A stretch of 35,477 bases of DNA, from positions 1 through 35,477 of the forward strand of contig JANQFF010000116.1 in assembly GCA_028277965.1 (NCBI GenBank), in the 5' to 3' direction. The translations under genes were made by a program, and so were the position numbers. The stretch comes from Pseudomonadales bacterium. GTDB lineage: Bacteria; Pseudomonadota; Gammaproteobacteria; Pseudomonadales; Azotimanducaceae. The notes under the pieces were generated by a model. The model made no database searches. It was not told the DNA's origin and worked only from the letters and a program-made list of their open reading frames with translations. This document shows, one piece after another, positions 23,753 to 31,488 of this stretch; position 1 is the first letter of the stretch; each line of letters opens with the position of its first letter.

Positions 23753-24754
23753 TTACCGCAGCTCGTACCGACGAATACGCGCGGGTCCAACTTCAGCTCC
23801 AAAAATTGTGCCGTGCCGATCTACGGCAACCCCTTCAGCAGCGGTTGTCCCGGCATTGTCCGGATCCTGGTCAGGATCGGGTATGAATGCTGTAACAAAC
23901 CCATTTCGGGCGTAACCGATGCGGATGCCTCGCAACCAGCCCGGGTTGTTACCCCACGTGGCGTTCGACTCCGAGTCCGCTGAATAAAGCACATCATGCT
24001 GGTCGATGAAGAGCCCACTCGGCCGGCCAAAACTTGTCCATGTTGCAACGTGCTCACCTTCCTGAGTGAATATCTGCAATCGACTGTTGCCGCGATCCCC
24101 TACGAAGAGCCTGCCCAGTGAATCCATGGTGAGGGCGTGCGGATCACGGAACTCACCGGCCTCCGCTCCGGTTGATCCCCAGGTCATGAGAAACTCACCC
24201 TTCGAATTGAACTTGACGATGCGGTTGTTGCCGTCGGAACCGTGACCGTCGGCGACAAAAATGTCCCCGTTTGGCGCAACAAGGACGTCGGAAGGCTGAT
24301 TGAAAACATCGGTCCCCTCCCCGGCCACCCCAGCCTTTCCAAGACTCATCAGGAGATCTCCTTCAGGGCTGAATTTGTGTACCTGGTGCCCTCGATCACC
24401 TTCCCCTCGAGCGTCAGTGATCCAGACATTGCCGTCCTGATCCACATGTATACCGTGAGGCCATACGATCAACCCCGCACCGAACGCACGCACCAGGTTA
24501 CCTTCGGGATCGAACAGCAGGATGGGATCCACCGATTCTCGACCCACACAGGAATTCTGTCCGCAGCGCTCAGCAACCCAGATGTGTTCACCATCTGGTG
24601 CGGGATAGACCGCGCTGGTCGAGCCCCAGGGCCGCCCCTCGGGCAGCGTCGCCCAGCCATCAACCGTTCGATATGGATTAGGCGGCTCAGCACTTACAAC
24701 CGCCACCATTCCCAGTAAAAACAGGCCTAACCCTGATCTGAATCGTCGCTGCAT
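23753..24754 (-). CDS. Secreted NHL-repeat beta-propeller protein
   Basis: A 333-residue exported propeller with a Sec signal (MQRRFRSGLGLFLLGMVAVVSA). NHL-type repeats include IHVDQDGNVWITDARG, VLVAPNGDIFVADGHGSDGNNRIVKF, LTMDSLGRLFVGDRGNSRLQIF and LFIDQHDVLYSADSES. A pair of cysteines (CGQNSC, about residues 64-69) could form a disulfide. It is related to the adjacent downstream propeller only at fold level. It is 34 bases upstream of that gene, in the same operon direction. Possible roles are a lyase-type domain, a ligand-binding lectin-like propeller or a scaffold; nothing in the sequence decides between them. Confidence 0.85.
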   Translation of the reverse strand: MQRRFRSGLGLFLLGMVAVVSAEPPNPYRTVDGWATLPEGRPWGSTSAVYPAPDGEHIWVAERCGQNSCVGRESVDPILLFDPEGNLVRAFGAGLIVWPHGIHVDQDGNVWITDARGEGDRGHQVHKFSPEGDLLMSLGKAGVAGEGTDVFNQPSDVLVAPNGDIFVADGHGSDGNNRIVKFNSKGEFLMTWGSTGAEAGEFRDPHALTMDSLGRLFVGDRGNSRLQIFTQEGEHVATWTSFGRPSGLFIDQHDVLYSADSESNATWGNNPGWLRGIRIGYARNGFVTAFIPDPDQDPDNAGTTAAEGVAVDRHGTIFGAEVGPARIRRYELR

Positions 24755-24789
24755 ACGCCCACCCCTCTTCTTTCACCCTCCCAAGATAC

Positions 24790-26001
24790 CTAGATGAAGT
24801 ACGACTGCAAATTCTCTATCTCGTCAAAAACCCTGTGCCAGGCTGCGTGTCCGATCACGACTGACGTGACAACGATGATGATTCTTAATTGTTTTTCCGG
24901 CACGAATGAAGTCAAAGACAGTGTGATCAGACCGGCAAACCCGTAAACCAGACTCACACCCAGCAGATACCCCAGGCCTCCAATCGTAAAGTGCCCCCCG
25001 GCTAAGGGCAGCGTTGCGTCCAGTACTGCGGTCAAACTTGCACCCAGGACAATCCCTCCGAGCGCAGCAGTAACCGGTCGGCGTAAAAGATGCTGGCTGA
25101 TCGCGTTTTCCAGCGCGAGCCAGAGTACAAGAATTCCAACAAAAACCCCTGACGCAGAATAAAACCACAAAGGAAAGTTCTGAAGTCCCAGCAGCGTGAC
25201 ACCAGTGAGGCCCATCGCAAGACCACCGTAAAACATGAGAGCCAGCCAACCACGTCGCAGGTCCAGGGCGGACACGCCTAAAGCGATGGAAATGACGAGC
25301 GCCAGAGACATCCAGCTGTCGATCGCTGACAGTATCCCGGTCGCGATGAACATCCCGGTCACAGCGGTGATACCTGGTCGGAGAAGCACCCGCTTACCAC
25401 CATGAACCCCGATGTTTTGCACAAAACCGTCCGCACCGAGGAAAGTGATCGATATCTCGGTTTCCAGACCAAGGCGCCACCATGAAGATTCAATCTGATA
25501 CATGCCTCCTGTATCTCCAGGGACCGGCAAATCGAACCGAACGTCCAGATTGAGATGCCGCCAGTTGATCCTGTCGACGGACAACGGGTTACCAGCGAAA
25601 GCAGTTGCCGCGTCATCGAAGGAGCGATCGGATGGTGGCGAAATCTCAACCGACTTCAGACGCGGCGGGCCCGTCGCTCCCGCCGCGGAGACTTCATTCA
25701 TAACCCACAGCGTGGCAGCCTGACGCAACGCCATCTCTGCCGCATCCTCAACCAGATAACCCTCTGGTGTAATGGGTAATTGGATGTCCCTTATCGATGC
25801 AAGTGGCACGCGGACCGCAAATGCCAGCTGGTCTCCCTCTTCCTGCACATATGCCCGAACGTGAACGTGCTCTTCGACTTCATGCCCCAACACGAACCCT
25901 GAAACGCACAGGGCTGCCAGGCTCAGAAAAACCTGTACTCCCCAGCGACTTTCTCGGGGGTGCGACACATGCGACACTCTGGTTCTGATTCGCTGTTCCA
26001 C
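24790..26001 (-). CDS. Polytopic membrane protein with His-rich periplasmic domain (HupE/UreJ-like?)
   Basis: A 403-residue inner-membrane protein. A first hydrophobic segment (about residues 22-39) ends in GHEVEEHVHVRAYV, followed by an extracytoplasmic domain of about 160 residues and then roughly seven membrane helices to the C-terminus, which carries GHAAWHRVFDEI. The layout (histidine-rich entry, beta domain, then helices) resembles HupE/UreJ-type metal-transport proteins. The usual HGxGFA and GxDH motifs are missing, so function stays open; a metal or cofactor role for the neighbouring redox enzymes is possible. The GTG start at 26001 is weakly supported (no Shine-Dalgarno, 16 bases from the divergent MAPEG gene); GTG codons 24 and 33 bases inside are alternatives. 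It is the first gene of the nine-gene run. Confidence 0.7.
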   Translation of the reverse strand: MEQRIRTRVSHVSHPRESRWGVQVFLSLAALCVSGFVLGHEVEEHVHVRAYVQEEGDQLAFAVRVPLASIRDIQLPITPEGYLVEDAAEMALRQAATLWVMNEVSAAGATGPPRLKSVEISPPSDRSFDDAATAFAGNPLSVDRINWRHLNLDVRFDLPVPGDTGGMYQIESSWWRLGLETEISITFLGADGFVQNIGVHGGKRVLLRPGITAVTGMFIATGILSAIDSWMSLALVISIALGVSALDLRRGWLALMFYGGLAMGLTGVTLLGLQNFPLWFYSASGVFVGILVLWLALENAISQHLLRRPVTAALGGIVLGASLTAVLDATLPLAGGHFTIGGLGYLLGVSLVYGFAGLITLSLTSFVPEKQLRIIIVVTSVVIGHAAWHRVFDEIENLQSYFI

Positions 26002-26017
26002 TTGTTAAGGAGACGCC

Positions 26018-26407
26018 ATGATTGCGGTACCCATTACTCTGACGACTGCATCGATACTGGGCATCATGTTCGTATGGTTGACCGCTCGTGTCATCTCCGG
26101 ACGGGTGCGGAACGAATCGCTGATTGGGGACGATGGCAATCCCGAGATGATCTTTCTCATACGTACCCAGGGCAATTTCACTGAGTTTGTACCCATTTTC
26201 CTGATCATCCTCGGCCTGGTGGAACTCTCAGGCGCCAACGGTATGGCACTGACCATCATCGCCGCTGTCTTTGTCATCGCCCGGTTGCTCCATGTGCCCG
26301 GCATGGCGCCAGACGCAAATCTCAAGTACCGCCAGGCTGGCATTATCGGCAGCTTCACTGCCATTGTCGCCGTGAGCCTCTACGGGCTCTACATCACTCT
26401 GACATAG
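26018..26407 (+). CDS. MAPEG-family membrane protein
   Basis: A 129-residue integral membrane protein with four hydrophobic segments, the usual MAPEG layout (microsomal glutathione-transferase/leukotriene synthase-like, YecN-type in bacteria). The signature RTQGNFTEFVPIFLI near residues 49-63 matches the family's R-x-x-x-N-x-x-E-y/f-x-P motif, where Arg and Asn bind glutathione in eukaryotic members. A second conserved patch is IARLLHVPGM. The start is ATG 26018 with AAGGAG upstream. It is divergent from the exported-redox run and 9 bases before the CoA-transferase gene, with which it probably shares a transcript. The bacterial function of these proteins is poorly defined. Confidence 0.9.
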   Translation: MIAVPITLTTASILGIMFVWLTARVISGRVRNESLIGDDGNPEMIFLIRTQGNFTEFVPIFLIILGLVELSGANGMALTIIAAVFVIARLLHVPGMAPDANLKYRQAGIIGSFTAIVAVSLYGLYITLT

Positions 26408-26416
26408 TCAAAGCCG

Positions 26417-28789
26417 ATGGCTGGTGCACTGGAAGGTTTCCGTGTCCTGGACTTTTGCGATCATCGCGGGGAAATGGCGGGGCGTGTGCTCGCGGACCTC
26501 GGGGCCGAGGTTATCTGCATTGAACCGCCAGGCGGAATCGCTTCGCGCAACAGAGGACCATTAACAGCTGATGGCCGTTCCCTCTGGTGGGAGACATTTG
26601 CATTGGGGAAAAAAAGTGTCGTCGTCGACCCTGCTCGCGACGATGACAAGCTCCGGCAGCTGGCAAGAACTGCTGATGTGGCCATTGCTTCGGCCGCCCC
26701 TGGTGAGAAGAGTGGTCCTAACCTTGCCGAATTGAGAGAAATCAACCCGGTCCTTGTGACCGCAAGTATTACACCGTTTGGTCAGAATGGGCCCCGATCG
26801 GAAGAAGCCGCAATGGACCTCACTGTAGAGGCTGCAGGGGGACTGGTCGGTCTTCAGGGAGACACGGACAGGCCACCCCTGCCGGTCGGATTCCCCCAGG
26901 CTTCACTGCACGCAGGGGTTCAGGCAGCCGCGGATATCCTGATTGCCCTCAACGCGCGTGAATTGACCGGCCGCGGTCAACACCTCGATGTCTCAACCCA
27001 GAGTGCGGTTGTGTGGACCCTAATGAATGCAACGGGCTGGCCAGCGGTGGTTGGCACCAATCCTCCGGGTTTCTGCGATACCCGCCACCTCCCTCGCGCT
27101 ACCGTCATTGAAGGTATGCGCACACCGAGGCTATTCGATTGCAAAGATGGCAACGCGACGTTTGGTGTTCACCTGCCGGGTGTTGGCGAGCGGACGATGG
27201 CTGGTGCTATTGGCTGGCTTGAAGAAGCACACCCTGACCTCGTCGATGAGGAGCTTTTGACAACCGACTGGACCCGGTGGATGTCGCTCGTCCGCGAAGG
27301 CGAGATATCCGTCGATCTATACAACAAAGCGTACGATGCGGTCGCTGAGGCGTTTACACGCACCACTAAAGCCGACCTCCTCGTCCTGGCAGTCGAACGC
27401 AAACTCCTGATCGCGCCGATCCTCACGACGTCTGACCTGTTTGAGGATGAGCATCTCGCAACCCGGGACTTCTGGACAGAAGTCAATGGATTTACCTTTG
27501 CAGGGCCATTTGCAAAGTTGTCAGCCACACCCATCGAATACCGCTCACCCGCGCCCGGTATTGGTGAACATCAGCATATTCTCGACTCGAGCCGAAAAAG
27601 CCGCTCGTTTTCACCAAACGGAGCCAGACGCGCGCTGGATGGGCTTAAGGTTGCCGATTTTGCCTGGGTCGGGGTTGGACCAATCATGAGCAAAGCTCTG
27701 GCGGATCACGGCGCCGACGTCATCCACATTGAGTCCAGCCAACGTCTGGACGTGCTGCGAACCATTGGTCCTTTCAAAGACAAACTCCCCGGCGTCAACC
27801 GCTCTCACTTCTTCAGTAACTTCAACACAAACAAGAAGAGCATCGATCTCAATTTCAAAGACCCGGATGACCTCGCCATCGCGCGTGAGATCGCTGAATG
27901 GGCAGACGTGCTGGTCGAGAGTTTTGTACCCGGGACCATGGCTCGCTACAGTCTGGATTACACAAGCCTCAAGCAGACAAATCCAGGTTTGATCATGCTG
28001 AGCACCTGCATGCGCGGCCAGACGGGGCCCCACCGTTCATACGGCGGTTTCGGAAACCAGGGGTCTGCCCTTGCGGGCCTCTTTTCGCTGACCGGTTGGC
28101 CTGACAGGCCGCCCACCGGACCCTGGGGTGCGTATACAGATTTCATCACCCCAAGATTTGGTGTGGCCGCGATTGCGGCCGCTTTGCTGCACAAGCGTCA
28201 AACCGGTCAGGGTCAGTACATCGACGTTGCGCAGATCGAAGCAGGTATCCATTTTATGGGGGCGCTGATCCCGGCTTACAAAGCGACAGGTCTGGAAGTA
28301 TCCAGTCCTGGCATGTCGTCTCTGTATGCGTCACCTCATGGGGTTTTTGTCGCACACGAGGAAAACACCTACGTTGCGGTGGCGGTCGAAACCGACGAGC
28401 AGTGGCGTGCACTGTGCGGCTTGCTCAAAACCGGTGAGCCGGGCTGGGATGAAACGGTTCGCCGGGCTCATGAAGACGTTATCCAACAGCACATTGCCGA
28501 ATGGGTTGCAGGACGCACTGCAGGTAACGCCGAGGCTGAGTTACTTGATCATGGGATTCCGGCCGCACGTGTACTCTGGCCCTCCGATCTATATGAAGAC
28601 CCGCAACTTTTTCATCGCACCTTTTTCCAGAAGCTGGATCATCCGGAGATGGGACCAGCGTTTCATGATGGGCACGTGACTCAATTCAGCGATACACCAC
28701 CAAACCTGGAAACGGCTGGACCGACGTTAGGCCAGCACAGCGACGAGATCCGTAAACGTTTCAGCAAAGAAACACTGAATCGCGGCTAA
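26417..28789 (+). CDS. Double-domain CaiB/BaiF (class III) CoA-transferase
   Basis: A 790-residue protein made of two CaiB/BaiF domains: residues 1 to about 395, and about 405 to 790. Class III CoA-transferases move CoA between carboxylic acids through an aspartyl-CoA intermediate. The second domain begins ALDGLKVADFAWVGVGP and keeps the catalytic-type aspartate Asp575 in GAYTDFITPRFG. The first domain has the matching region PVGFPQASLHAG, where the usual A-D-L becomes A-S-L, so Ser163 stands at the expected Asp. The first domain may therefore be structural, complementing the second as one subunit of the interlocked dimer normally formed by two copies. The last codons (LNRG-stop) lie in a REP-like repeat. 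Substrate unknown; nearby acyl-CoA dehydrogenases suggest fatty or branched acids. Confidence 0.92.
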   Translation: MAGALEGFRVLDFCDHRGEMAGRVLADLGAEVICIEPPGGIASRNRGPLTADGRSLWWETFALGKKSVVVDPARDDDKLRQLARTADVAIASAAPGEKSGPNLAELREINPVLVTASITPFGQNGPRSEEAAMDLTVEAAGGLVGLQGDTDRPPLPVGFPQASLHAGVQAAADILIALNARELTGRGQHLDVSTQSAVVWTLMNATGWPAVVGTNPPGFCDTRHLPRATVIEGMRTPRLFDCKDGNATFGVHLPGVGERTMAGAIGWLEEAHPDLVDEELLTTDWTRWMSLVREGEISVDLYNKAYDAVAEAFTRTTKADLLVLAVERKLLIAPILTTSDLFEDEHLATRDFWTEVNGFTFAGPFAKLSATPIEYRSPAPGIGEHQHILDSSRKSRSFSPNGARRALDGLKVADFAWVGVGPIMSKALADHGADVIHIESSQRLDVLRTIGPFKDKLPGVNRSHFFSNFNTNKKSIDLNFKDPDDLAIAREIAEWADVLVESFVPGTMARYSLDYTSLKQTNPGLIMLSTCMRGQTGPHRSYGGFGNQGSALAGLFSLTGWPDRPPTGPWGAYTDFITPRFGVAAIAAALLHKRQTGQGQYIDVAQIEAGIHFMGALIPAYKATGLEVSSPGMSSLYASPHGVFVAHEENTYVAVAVETDEQWRALCGLLKTGEPGWDETVRRAHEDVIQQHIAEWVAGRTAGNAEAELLDHGIPAARVLWPSDLYEDPQLFHRTFFQKLDHPEMGPAFHDGHVTQFSDTPPNLETAGPTLGQHSDEIRKRFSKETLNRG

Positions 28790-28968
28790 AAGGCACCTAC
28801 ATGAATCTCCTTGGCATCCTTGCCGGATTACTTCCCGCCGCTTAACCCACGGGGCTCGCATCACCACGGAACGCCGATATGCGTTCCGCGCCGATTTCAC
28901 GTAGCGAATTCGGAATCGCCACGTGCGACGCATGCGTCGCACCTGTAGGAGCGGCTTTAGCAGCGATT
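28778..28968. repeat. REP-like inverted-repeat element between convergent genes
   Basis: Left end AATCGCGGCTAAAAGGCACC (28778-28797, continuing TACA) and the reverse complement of the right end (28944-28968, starting TGTAGGAGCGGCTTTAGC) are imperfect inverted copies. Inside are an 8-bp-arm hairpin CGGAACGC/GCGTTCCG (28867-28888) and the perfect 20-bp palindrome at 28923-28942 (centre GACGCATGCGTC). The right end resembles the TGTAGGAGCGGC core of pseudomonad REP sequences (from memory). It overlaps the last three codons and stop of the CoA-transferase gene and ends 2 bases before the stop of the convergent acyl-CoA dehydrogenase gene. A role as a bidirectional terminator is plausible. Confidence 0.75.
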
Positions 28969-28969
28969 T

Positions 28970-30175
28970 CTAGACGTCAGGCAGTCCCAAGACCCGCTTG
29001 GCAATGATGTTGAGCTGAACCTCATTCGACCCACCCGCGATGGACGCGGCTTTCGCACCGAGCCAGCTGCGCGTGACTTCCTGTTCTTCGTCCGTAAAGG
29101 CGTCCCCACCCCAGCCAAGCGCCTGTGTGCCACGTGCCTTCAGCTGCAGTTCCAACTGCTCTTTGCGCAGATCCGCGCCGCGCAGTTTGAACACGGACGT
29201 GGTAAACCCGGGCGTGCCACCCTCCGATTCCTCCACACTGCGACTCTGGGTCAATCCGAGCGCCTTAACGTTCATGAGATGGCTCGTAATTTCAGAGCGA
29301 AGCGCAGGATCGTCGATGCGTCCGTCAGTGTCGGTGCCAGCGTATTCCTTTGCTGCCTGGTCTATTGAGGTACCGCTGTCTCCACGTGCATCCCTGCCGG
29401 CGGCCGCCTGGGCAAGTGCCTGGATACCGGAGCGTTCATGCTGGAGCAGGCGTTTGCCGACGGTCCAGCCACGATTGAGCTGGTGTACCAGGTTTCTCTT
29501 TTCAGCGACAGCATCATCGAAAAACGTCTCACAAAACGGTGAAGACCCGCTGATCAGGCGAATTGGCCTGGTTGTCACGCCGGGTTGATCCATGTCGACA
29601 AGCAGGAAACTGATCCCCTCATGTTTCGGCGCATCCGGATCGGTTCGCACGAGACAGAATATCCAGTCAGCAAACTGAGCCAGCGTCGTCCAGATTTTCT
29701 GACCGTTGATGATGAACTGATCGCCCTCTTCTACCGCACGGGTCTGCAGGCTCGCGAGGTCCGAACCGGCGCCAGGCTCTGAATATCCCTGGCACCAGCG
29801 GATCTCACCGCTCGCTATTTTTGGCAGGTGTTCGGTTTTCTGTTCGTCCGTTCCATATTCAAGGAGTGTCGGCCCTATCATGCTGACCCCCATCCCGGTC
29901 AGCGGTATGCGAGCGTTGATTCGGGACATTTCCTCCAGCAACACCACGTATTCACGTTTAGTTAATCCCGCGCCGCCGTACTCTTCCGGCCAGTGCGGGA
30001 CCGTCCACCCACGACTCGCCATCCGTTCGAGCCAGACATAAGAATCCGGGTTGGGACTTTTCTGTTTGCTGCCGCCGTTGACGATCTCGTCTTCAGGCAT
30101 GGGTGTGCGAATGCTTTCCGGACAGTTTTCTTCGAGCCACTCACGCGCCTCGAGTCGGAATTCTCTCAATGACAT
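28970..30175 (-). CDS. Acyl-CoA dehydrogenase family protein
   Basis: A 401-residue FAD flavoprotein that would introduce a double bond at C2-C3 of an acyl-CoA. The typical middle-domain signature is GYSEPGAGSDLASLQT (flavin and substrate contact), then NGQKIWTT and a beta domain. The C-terminal helix ends WLGAKAASIAGGSNEVQLNIIAKRVLGLP, with the GGSNEVQ motif marking the FAD-binding end. This subgroup, with a DEIVNGGSKQKSPNP insert near residues 29-43, resembles the FadE-type dehydrogenases of sterol and aromatic catabolism. The catalytic base is not certain. It stands alone, convergent with the CoA-transferase gene and 68 bases downstream of a conserved hypothetical gene. Confidence 0.92.
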   Translation of the reverse strand: MSLREFRLEAREWLEENCPESIRTPMPEDEIVNGGSKQKSPNPDSYVWLERMASRGWTVPHWPEEYGGAGLTKREYVVLLEEMSRINARIPLTGMGVSMIGPTLLEYGTDEQKTEHLPKIASGEIRWCQGYSEPGAGSDLASLQTRAVEEGDQFIINGQKIWTTLAQFADWIFCLVRTDPDAPKHEGISFLLVDMDQPGVTTRPIRLISGSSPFCETFFDDAVAEKRNLVHQLNRGWTVGKRLLQHERSGIQALAQAAAGRDARGDSGTSIDQAAKEYAGTDTDGRIDDPALRSEITSHLMNVKALGLTQSRSVEESEGGTPGFTTSVFKLRGADLRKEQLELQLKARGTQALGWGGDAFTDEEQEVTRSWLGAKAASIAGGSNEVQLNIIAKRVLGLPDV

Positions 30176-30243
30176 CTTTCCCCCTCCCGTTTTGACTAAG
30201 AGATTTGACTAAGAGTCCTGATGAAGTGTCCTGGTTGCCTGAC

Positions 30244-30624
30244 TCAGCCGTTGACGGCGTTTGGATTCGGAAACGTATCCAGTTCTTCCTCACCTTCTCT
30301 GGGTGTGATGCACGTGAAGTCTTTCTCAATGAGAATCTCGAGGGGGCCAACAGCAAACGGGGTTTCCCCGCTGAAACCAACCTGGGTTTGCGAGGTTGCC
30401 CATTCCGTCGCCATCTCCGCGGGGACTTCTACGCGGATTGCCTGTCCTTCAGGAGACGTTGCCAATTCGGCATTACGGATTTCACCGGGAACCAGTGAAT
30501 ACTGGAGAGTCAAACCACCCGGGAACTGCGTCGCCTCGGTAACGGCTTCGCCCTCTCCGATCTGATCGACCTCACTGCGCGTGAGCCGCAGACGCAGCGT
30601 GTTGCCGCGCATTCGAATTTTCAA
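30244..30624 (-). CDS. Conserved hypothetical protein (possibly DUF7009-like)
   Basis: A 126-residue soluble protein without signal or membrane segment. It starts at TTG 30624, which gives the N-terminus MKIRMRGNTLRLRLTRSEVDQI; this basic beta-hairpin followed by a TxSEV helix fits what I remember of DUF7009 proteins (not checked). The C-terminal IEKDFTCITPREGEEEL with a final Phe-Pro-Asn-Pro is distinctive. No catalytic motif is recognised. It is 8 bases after the bfr stop on the same strand, so it is probably co-transcribed with bacterioferritin and may have an iron- or stress-related role; that is inference from position alone. Confidence 0.75.
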   Translation of the reverse strand: MKIRMRGNTLRLRLTRSEVDQIGEGEAVTEATQFPGGLTLQYSLVPGEIRNAELATSPEGQAIRVEVPAEMATEWATSQTQVGFSGETPFAVGPLEILIEKDFTCITPREGEEELDTFPNPNAVNG

Positions 30625-30632
30625 GGAGGACC

Positions 30633-31109
30633 CTATTCGTCATGCATCTGCGACTGAATGTAGTTCTGTTCCCCTACTTTTTCAATGAGCTGTAGCTGTG
30701 TCTCGAGCCAGTCCACATGCTCTTCTTCCGAGTCCAGGATATCGCGAAAAAGCTGACGCGAGACGTAGTCTCCGGCCTGTTCGCAGAAAGCTATGGCATC
30801 GCGCAGCTCAGGCATCGCCTGCATCTCGAGCTTGAGGTCACACTCGAGCATCTCTTTGACGCTCTGCCCAATGAGGAGTTTCCCGAGATCCTGCAGATTT
30901 GGCAGACCCTCCAGGAACAGAATGCGCTCGACCAGCGCGTCGGCGTGTTTCATCTCATCGATCGATTCCTCATGCTCATGCTCCGCAATGCGTTTGAGTC
31001 CCCAGTCCGCATACATCTTTGCATGGAGGAAATACTGGTTTATCGCAGTGAGTTCGTTCTTGAGCACCTCGTTCAGGTGGGTAATGACGCCCGGGTCGAG
31101 AGATTGCAT
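30633..31109 (-). CDS. bfr: Bacterioferritin
   Basis: A 158-residue heme-containing ferritin that stores iron in the cytoplasm as a 24-mer shell. The di-iron ferroxidase ligands are visible: Glu19 (KNELTAINQ), Glu52 and His55 (IDEMKHAD), and Glu/His in DSEEEHVDW. The heme-binding methionine that bridges two subunits is Met53. Length and motifs match the classical Bfr. It is divergent from bfd, whose ferredoxin product releases the stored iron, with Fur-box-like sites in the shared upstream region. The gene is followed by a hypothetical gene 8 bases downstream. Confidence 0.97.
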   Translation of the reverse strand: MQSLDPGVITHLNEVLKNELTAINQYFLHAKMYADWGLKRIAEHEHEESIDEMKHADALVERILFLEGLPNLQDLGKLLIGQSVKEMLECDLKLEMQAMPELRDAIAFCEQAGDYVSRQLFRDILDSEEEHVDWLETQLQLIEKVGEQNYIQSQMHDE

Positions 31110-31201
31110 GAATGTCCTTAAGGTGGTGTGACGCTCAGAAAAGAATGCCGGACAGGGCTTTCGATTTCAAGTTTTTTCGAACGTAAGTGATTGATTTTTA
31201 A

Positions 31202-31216
31202 AGATAATTATTTGCA
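31202..31216. promoter_or_regulatory. Fur-box-like site
   Basis: AGATAATTATTTGCA matches the 7-1-7 Fur consensus TGATAAT-N-ATTATCA at 11 of 14 informative positions. It lies about 90 bases upstream of bfr and 100 bases upstream of bfd in an AT-rich gap that stands out from its GC-rich surroundings. Iron-dependent control of either gene is likely. Confidence 0.6.
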
Positions 31217-31247
31217 TCAGCCAATTACAATCGGATACAAAACGCTA

Positions 31248-31277
31248 TTGCAATCAAGAATGATTTGCATTTAAAAT
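31248..31277 (+). promoter_or_regulatory. Candidate bfd promoter with embedded Fur-box-like site
   Basis: TTGCAA (31248-31253) and TAAAAT (31272-31277, 5 of 6 to the -10 consensus) are separated by 18 bases. The spacer holds a second, weaker Fur-like sequence (31255-31269; the minus strand reads TGCAAATCATTCTTG, 9 of 14). Occupancy by Fe-Fur would block RNA polymerase, matching the known iron repression of bfd in other bacteria. Confidence 0.55.
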
Positions 31278-31302
31278 AGCAATACGTTTGTTGGAAACCA
31301 CT

Positions 31303-31488
31303 ATGTTTGTTTGTCTCTGCAAAGCCATTTCAGACAAAGACATCGAAGAAGCCGTCCACGCTGGTGCGGAGGACTTTGCGGCTGTTCAACAACGTCTCGG
31401 TACCGGCACCGGTTGTGGTACATGCCAGGAATTCACCCAGGAAGTCATCACCCAGACCCTCGCTTCCAAGCTTGGTTACGCCGCCTGA
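31303..31488 (+). CDS. bfd: Bacterioferritin-associated [2Fe-2S] ferredoxin
   Basis: A 61-residue protein beginning at ATG 31303. The four cluster ligands are Cys4, Cys6, Cys38 and Cys41 in the CxC-x31-CxxC arrangement (MFVCLCKA and GTGCGTCQEF) typical of Bfd/NifU-like BFD domains. Bfd docks on bacterioferritin and donates electrons to the heme to release Fe2+. It is divergent from bfr, the expected partner. A TTG 15 bases upstream is in frame but is not conserved family sequence. The last 13 bases overlap the 3' end of the convergent PhlG-like gene. Confidence 0.96.
   Translation: MFVCLCKAISDKDIEEAVHAGAEDFAAVQQRLGTGTGCGTCQEFTQEVITQTLASKLGYAA

Noticed and set aside
28801-28845. Mini-ORF encoding 14 hydrophobic residues after the CoA-transferase gene
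   Set aside because: It has no Shine-Dalgarno and lies inside the REP-like element, so it is best explained as chance.
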